The notes under the pieces were generated by a model. That model was given only the letters and a program-made list of their open reading frames with translations. It made no database searches and was not told the DNA's origin. Positions 60,001-64,000 of a stretch of DNA of 64,000 nucleotides are shown piece by piece. The stretch covers positions 2,317,158 through 2,381,157 of the forward strand of contig NC_134024.1 in assembly GCF_040712315.1 (NCBI RefSeq). Reading direction: 5' to 3'. Position 1 is the stretch's first letter, and every line of letters begins with the position of its first letter. Both the position numbers and the translations under genes were made by a program. Origin of the DNA: Castanea sativa (taxonomy: Eukaryota > Streptophyta > Magnoliopsida > Fagales > Fagaceae).

Positions 60001-60901
60001 CGCGGGTTGGCTTCAATGACTTATAGCCCAACATGACAGTGATAGTCCATGAACAACTTTATCAACTAGGGGGAAAAAGTGATCATATTTAATGCTTTCA
60101 ATTTATTTTGGACAGAAACTTTTAAATTCTCTTAAGCGAATATTTCTCTTTATATGTTCTCCATTGGATTTCGATATGATGGTAATGTCCAAGTTGGGCA
60201 GGCAATTGTTCCTTGACAGCAAAAAGAAAAATTGTCCTTGCTGCATACATAAGATTAACTTTAGATGGGGCTTGAAAGGGCAGTATCTGACATCTATTCT
60301 TGGAGCCATGTAACTTAAAATTTATGAAAGAAATCACTTGCATATTAACTTTAGATAGATATCTTTTTGGTTCCCATCTCTTTCTAGTGATCATAGGCCA
60401 GTTTTTGGTGCACATCAACTTTACACCCAGTGATGTAAAACAAACAGAAAATAAAAATCAAATCACTGTTCAATTATATATTTATTTGCTGTTATGTCAT
60501 AAACAAATAGGTGACAAAATTACAAGCACCTCCTCCCCTTAAGAATGGGTGGTAACCAACAAGTGGTCGTCATTTTAGCTTCTTCACAAATGTTAAAGAT
60601 GTGTAATTTTAGCTTAGAGGTTAATTTAATATTTACACCAGGACACAAGAACTCAACCTGCTACTTTGCAGGCTTGTGTCAGTGTGAGATACATGAATAA
60701 TATCACTCACTCTAAGCATTGTATCAAATGGAAATGTTGAGTGCAGTTTGTGTACGGGCTTGAGTACTGGACTACATTTTCTTTTCTTTTTTGAAGTAAT
60801 GGACTACATTTTCAAATGCTTTATTTTAACAGGTACAAGCGGATAACCCAGATGGGCTCTTTAGGATTCTTTCATCTTCTTTCAAGGGAATAAAAAAGTA
60901 A
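54063..60901 (+). CDS. Alpha/beta hydrolase superfamily protein (ABHD11-like), 13 exons
   Basis: Exons by inspection, all GT-AG and in frame: 54063..54179, 55076..55210, 55388..55414, 56225..56315, 56513..56556, 56863..56961, 57408..57465, 57582..57634, 57787..57888, 58426..58491, 59108..59229, 59589..59760 and 60833..60901 (1,155 nt, 384 residues). The N-terminal 80 residues are Ser/Arg-rich with few acids, fitting an organelle transit peptide. The fold shows the oxyanion-hole segment FLHGILGSRKNW (His114-Gly115), LLVDLRCHGDS, the nucleophile elbow GHSFGG (Ser186) and the terminal GHW (His361). I could not assign the catalytic acid with confidence. The GHW-near-the-end layout and cap region resemble the ABHD11 esterase family. 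Substrate unknown. Exon 3 is only 27 nt. Confidence 0.9.
57168..57184. repeat. Poly-C tract in hydrolase intron
   Basis: 17 C in a row in the intron between exons 6 and 7. Confidence 0.9.
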
Positions 60902-62133
60902 GGGATCTCAAGGTTATTGTCACTTTCAGTTCAGAGTTAGTTGGCCTTCAAACACAAGCATCTGTCACGTATATTCCTTTTTCAGCAGGAGGTTACCAGA
61001 TGATCGTATGTATCTACTGTATTATAACAATTTTGTATATCTCTTTTCATTCTTTGTTTTTCCTTTTCTGTTCTTTTCCCTTAGCCTTTTTTTCCTTAAC
61101 AATATACAATGATCTATTTATCTATCTTTTCTATATATGGCACTGAGGTTAGTCTACATAGGAGTTATTGCAAAAGAAGGTAAAAGCAGATGACCTGTGA
61201 GGAATGCACATGAACAATGAAACTCTTGGAAACTTTTTTTCCGGTTGTTAAAGCAAAGAATAGTTATATACATACCTGTATTGAATAAACTAAACGTTCT
61301 AGTAATTCATTTGATACGTAATGGTTCTGTTGCATCATATTAGAATCATGCAATCAAATTGAATGGAGAAACAATATTTTGTACAGAAAAGCATATTTTT
61401 CACTCTTATCAGTCTTTGCAAGTGATCTTTAATGACCAGCAGTTGTATGAGCTCCAGGGATGCACAGCAGTTTTACTTTTGTCCTTCCCATCACTTCCTC
61501 GAATTATATACGCATGATGGATATCCATATCCAGGTGAGACTTGGCTTTAGCTCACAAATTGGGGGTAAAGCAAGCAGAATTCATTAGTTGGTTTCACAA
61601 TATGTAACATGGTCCAAAAGAAATGGCTAGTGGTAGATTTTCCATAGAGCTGAGGGGTAGTTTTGAAAATAGTCAAAATATACTCAATAGGGTAGACTTG
61701 ATTTTGCCAAACCTGGGACCAATATGAAGCCTAGGCTTCACAAGAATATTGTGATCCCCAGCACTCTCTGAATCAAACCTTCAAGGCCACGAACCTTGAG
61801 CAAAAAACCAGTAGTTTCCCTATAAATATTGGCCTCAGAATAGGTGTGCTATTATGGCATTGCTATAATGGCGACAAAGAAGCCTATTGAACCACTTGTT
61901 TTTGTAGTAAGACCAAGAGTGGGGAACCTCCTACGAGCACAGGAGATAAATGTTAGAGTGGAGCCAAGGAGAGGAATTCTCCCAAAACATAACCCATTTT
62001 CTCCCCCATAAACTAACAGTATACATTGTGCTACGTCTCGTGTAGTCCAAATAAAATCTTAATAATATACTTTCACTTTGTCGATATCCCCATCTTATCA
62101 ACATGTATATATTGTATATATAAAGAGTAATGT
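60902..62133. other. Hydrolase 3' flank and intergenic
   Basis: Begins as probable 3' UTR after the TAA at 60899-60901. No further gene recognised. AT-rich. Confidence 0.5.
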
Positions 62134-62470
62134 TAGAGTCATAAAATATTTTACAAACTGTTAATGTGGAATGGTCTACATTAACTATTAAAATTTTAAA
62201 ATACATGTCAGATAAATACAAGCAAGTGTCAAGTGTTAACCAATTGGTTTCTCAAAAAAAAAAAAGGGTGTCAACCAATTGAGCTCTCTTGGTGGGAATT
62301 ATTAAAATATTGGAAGAAACTATTTTACAAACTGCATACGAGGAATGATTTACATCAACTATTAAATTACTAAAATACACGTCAAATAAATACAAGTAAG
62401 GGTCAACTAATTGAGTTCTCTTGGTGAGAATTATTAAAATATTGGAGGAAACTAATAATCATGGCACTCA
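62134..62470. repeat. Diverged tandem repeat, about 165-bp unit
   Basis: Two units share attttacaaact, gtctacattaactatta or tttacatcaactatta, taaaatacatgtca or aaaatacacgtca, and aaataaatacaag. The segment aattattaaaatattggaa or ggagaaact recurs at 62298 and 62430. Possibly a nested MITE family. Confidence 0.6.
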
Positions 62471-63725
62471 TCCATCTTATTGAAAAATTTTCATATTAAA
62501 ATAGCCTACATTAAGAAGCCATGTTCATCAATGAAATACGTGCGAGCAATAGGGATTGTTAAATATTCTTGAATGTTTTTCTCTTTGTTTTTTCATGAAA
62601 TTGTTAAATATTCTTGAATGTTTTTCTCTTTGTTTTTTCATGAAATGAAAGAGATAAAAAATGGCCACTATAAATGAAAACAATGACATAGCTAGAAATT
62701 TTTGCTTAGGGACTGAACTTTGGTATTGATAAACAAGTAAGAAAATCAGATTTTCAATTATGATTTTATTCCATTTCGTGAGTATGTGTTTGAGTTTTCT
62801 TTTCTTACAACCTTAAATATATATATAAAAATTGTTTTAAGGGCCGTCATAGCTGATGCACATCAATGCAAAAGTTCTTCACAAGCATATTGTGAACCGG
62901 AGACATATTCCCTAGTTCATCTTTCTCTTGAAAAAGTTGCTGTGTTTGTACACTGTAGGGTTTTGTGACCAAGCAACTTCATGATCTTCATCTTGTGATG
63001 AACTGAAGAACTTTGCAGCCAAAATCCTTTTCAAGTTGGTGACTAAGTCGCGTACTAGGATCCGTGCATCTATTGGTTAGTCACGTATTGGGAGTCGTGC
63101 ATTAAAAAGAGAGATTGTCAATACAAAACAAGTTCAATTGGGTATTGGGGTTAGGGTTCAACTGTAGGTTGGTATAAGGTACTGGAATTCATTTACTTGT
63201 AACCGCTGGTTGTGATAATAGTGAATTCTCAAGAGTGGGGACCTTAAAATCACCCGATGGAGTTTTTGTCTTGGAGGTTTTTCCCATTTGAAAAAAAAAA
63301 TCACTTTGTCAACTTTATTTTCTGCTGCATTTTATTTTAGTTGATGATTTGTTTATGCTGCCACATACATTGCATGTTAATTTGATTAATTAATAAATTT
63401 GGCTAATTAATTAATTAATTCATCACAAGGGATCAATACATTCTTGGCCTATCATCATTGTCAACTTTTTTTATAAAAAAAAAACACACACACACATATC
63501 AAACACACAACTTATTCTAACACCAAAACATGTTATTTGAAACACATTACCAAACACATTTTTCTCTTTATGAATACTATAAATACATATTTTTTACAAC
63601 ACTTTTTAAACCACATTATCCACATCATTTTAAACAACGTTACTCAAACTCCTCTACCAAACAACACCTAAATTTCCTAAACCATTTTTCTTTGTAAAAT
63701 CAAGAGAAATGGATTAAGAAAATCA
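62471..63725. other. Intergenic before right-edge ORF
   Basis: Contains the 45-bp tandem duplication (62556-62645), a TTAA-rich palindrome near 63385-63420 and a CA microsatellite near 63483-63496. The last part may be the promoter and 5' UTR of the edge ORF. Confidence 0.45.
62556..62645. repeat. Perfect 45-bp tandem duplication
   Basis: Copies 62556-62600 and 62601-62645 are identical, each starting TTGTTAAATATTC and ending TTCATGAAA. Identity implies a recent duplication. Confidence 0.93.
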
Positions 63726-64000
63726 ATGAGTGAGAGAAGTGTATTTTGTAATCACCGAATCTTCTTCCCTCATCAAACAAGCTTTCATAATCATTCCACC
63801 AAAACCCTAAACATTGAGAGTTCATTAACTGCCATATTCAATTCCCAAAGCTCCAATCATCGAAGGCCATCATCAATTCCTCAAGATGATGAAATTTTGA
63901 AGACAATTCAAGAAATTTCCAATTACAAAAAGGAAGGTTTTTTGGGTTGCACACAATCAATCAACAACAATAACAACAATAAACATATGTCTCTCTTTTA
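63726..64000 (+). CDS. Open reading frame running off the right edge, unknown protein, partial
   Basis: From ATG at 63726 the frame stays open for 91 codons to the window edge. The product starts MSERSVFCNHRIFF, is rich in Ser, Asn and His, and contains QDDEILKTIQEISNYKKEG (helical, charged) and an Asn run. I recognise no domain. An upstream ATG two codons long (ATG GAT TAA at 63709) is not a competitor. The sequence is richer in C and less AT-biased than the surrounding DNA, which favours a real first exon. Function unknown. Confidence 0.45.
   Translation, partial: MSERSVFCNHRIFFPHQTSFHNHSTKTLNIESSLTAIFNSQSSNHRRPSSIPQDDEILKTIQEISNYKKEGFLGCTQSINNNNNNKHMSLF

Noticed and set aside
1..64000. 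tRNA, rRNA, CRISPR, operon or prokaryotic features
   Set aside because: No tRNA-like arms (GGTTCGAATCC type), no rRNA segments and no spaced repeat arrays were seen; gene structure is eukaryotic throughout.

Overview
This window looks like nuclear DNA from a flowering plant, most likely a woody rosid. The reasons are strong AT-richness, genes split by GT-AG introns, a TNL-type immune receptor, PLS-class pentatricopeptide (PPR) genes, an AP2/ERF factor, and a dense load of plant transposons (Ty1-copia, LINE, MULE, Helitron-like and MITEs). Two solo LTRs resemble repeats I associate with Fagales. That is an impression, not a species call.

Layout. About 1-5.1 kb: the 3' part of a TIR-NBS-LRR gene on the + strand (NB-ARC, a short LRR region, C-JID domain); the TIR exon is not in the window. 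5.1-7.9 kb: a diverged tandem duplication, one copy interrupted by a MULE-type MITE with a 9-bp target duplication. 7.9-13.6 kb: an almost complete Ty1-copia element on the - strand with 488-bp LTRs and one in-frame stop in integrase. 13.6-17 kb: relics of two LINEs in opposite orientations. 18.5-19.1 kb: an intronless DREB-type AP2/ERF gene (-). 19-33.5 kb: a gene-poor tract with two solo LTRs, MITE-like inverted repeats and microsatellites.

33.5-61 kb is the conserved gene block: a PLS-type PPR (-, At1g71460-like), an NTF2/SnoaL-like plastid-type protein (+, five exons, At1g71480-like) whose first intron holds a broken copy of its own first exon, a second PPR with E/E+ domains (-, At1g71490-like), and a 13-exon alpha/beta hydrolase (+). 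If the Arabidopsis names I recall are right, ERF, PPR, NTF2-like and PPR follow the order of one short Arabidopsis chromosome 1 segment, so this block would be ancestral. Transposons sit between these genes: a 5'-truncated LINE with a 17-bp target duplication, Helitron-like ends, a 247-bp MULE-MITE and a 3.8-kb MULE with about 94-bp terminal inverted repeats. At the right edge an open reading frame runs off the window.

The host genes do not form an operon or a single pathway. Three of the four conserved-block proteins (two PPRs and the NTF2-like protein) look organelle-targeted. I see no clearly new biological system. The most distinctive items are the MULE and its decayed cargo, the exon duplication inside the NTF2-like gene, the mismatched flanks of the copia element, and the conserved gene order.
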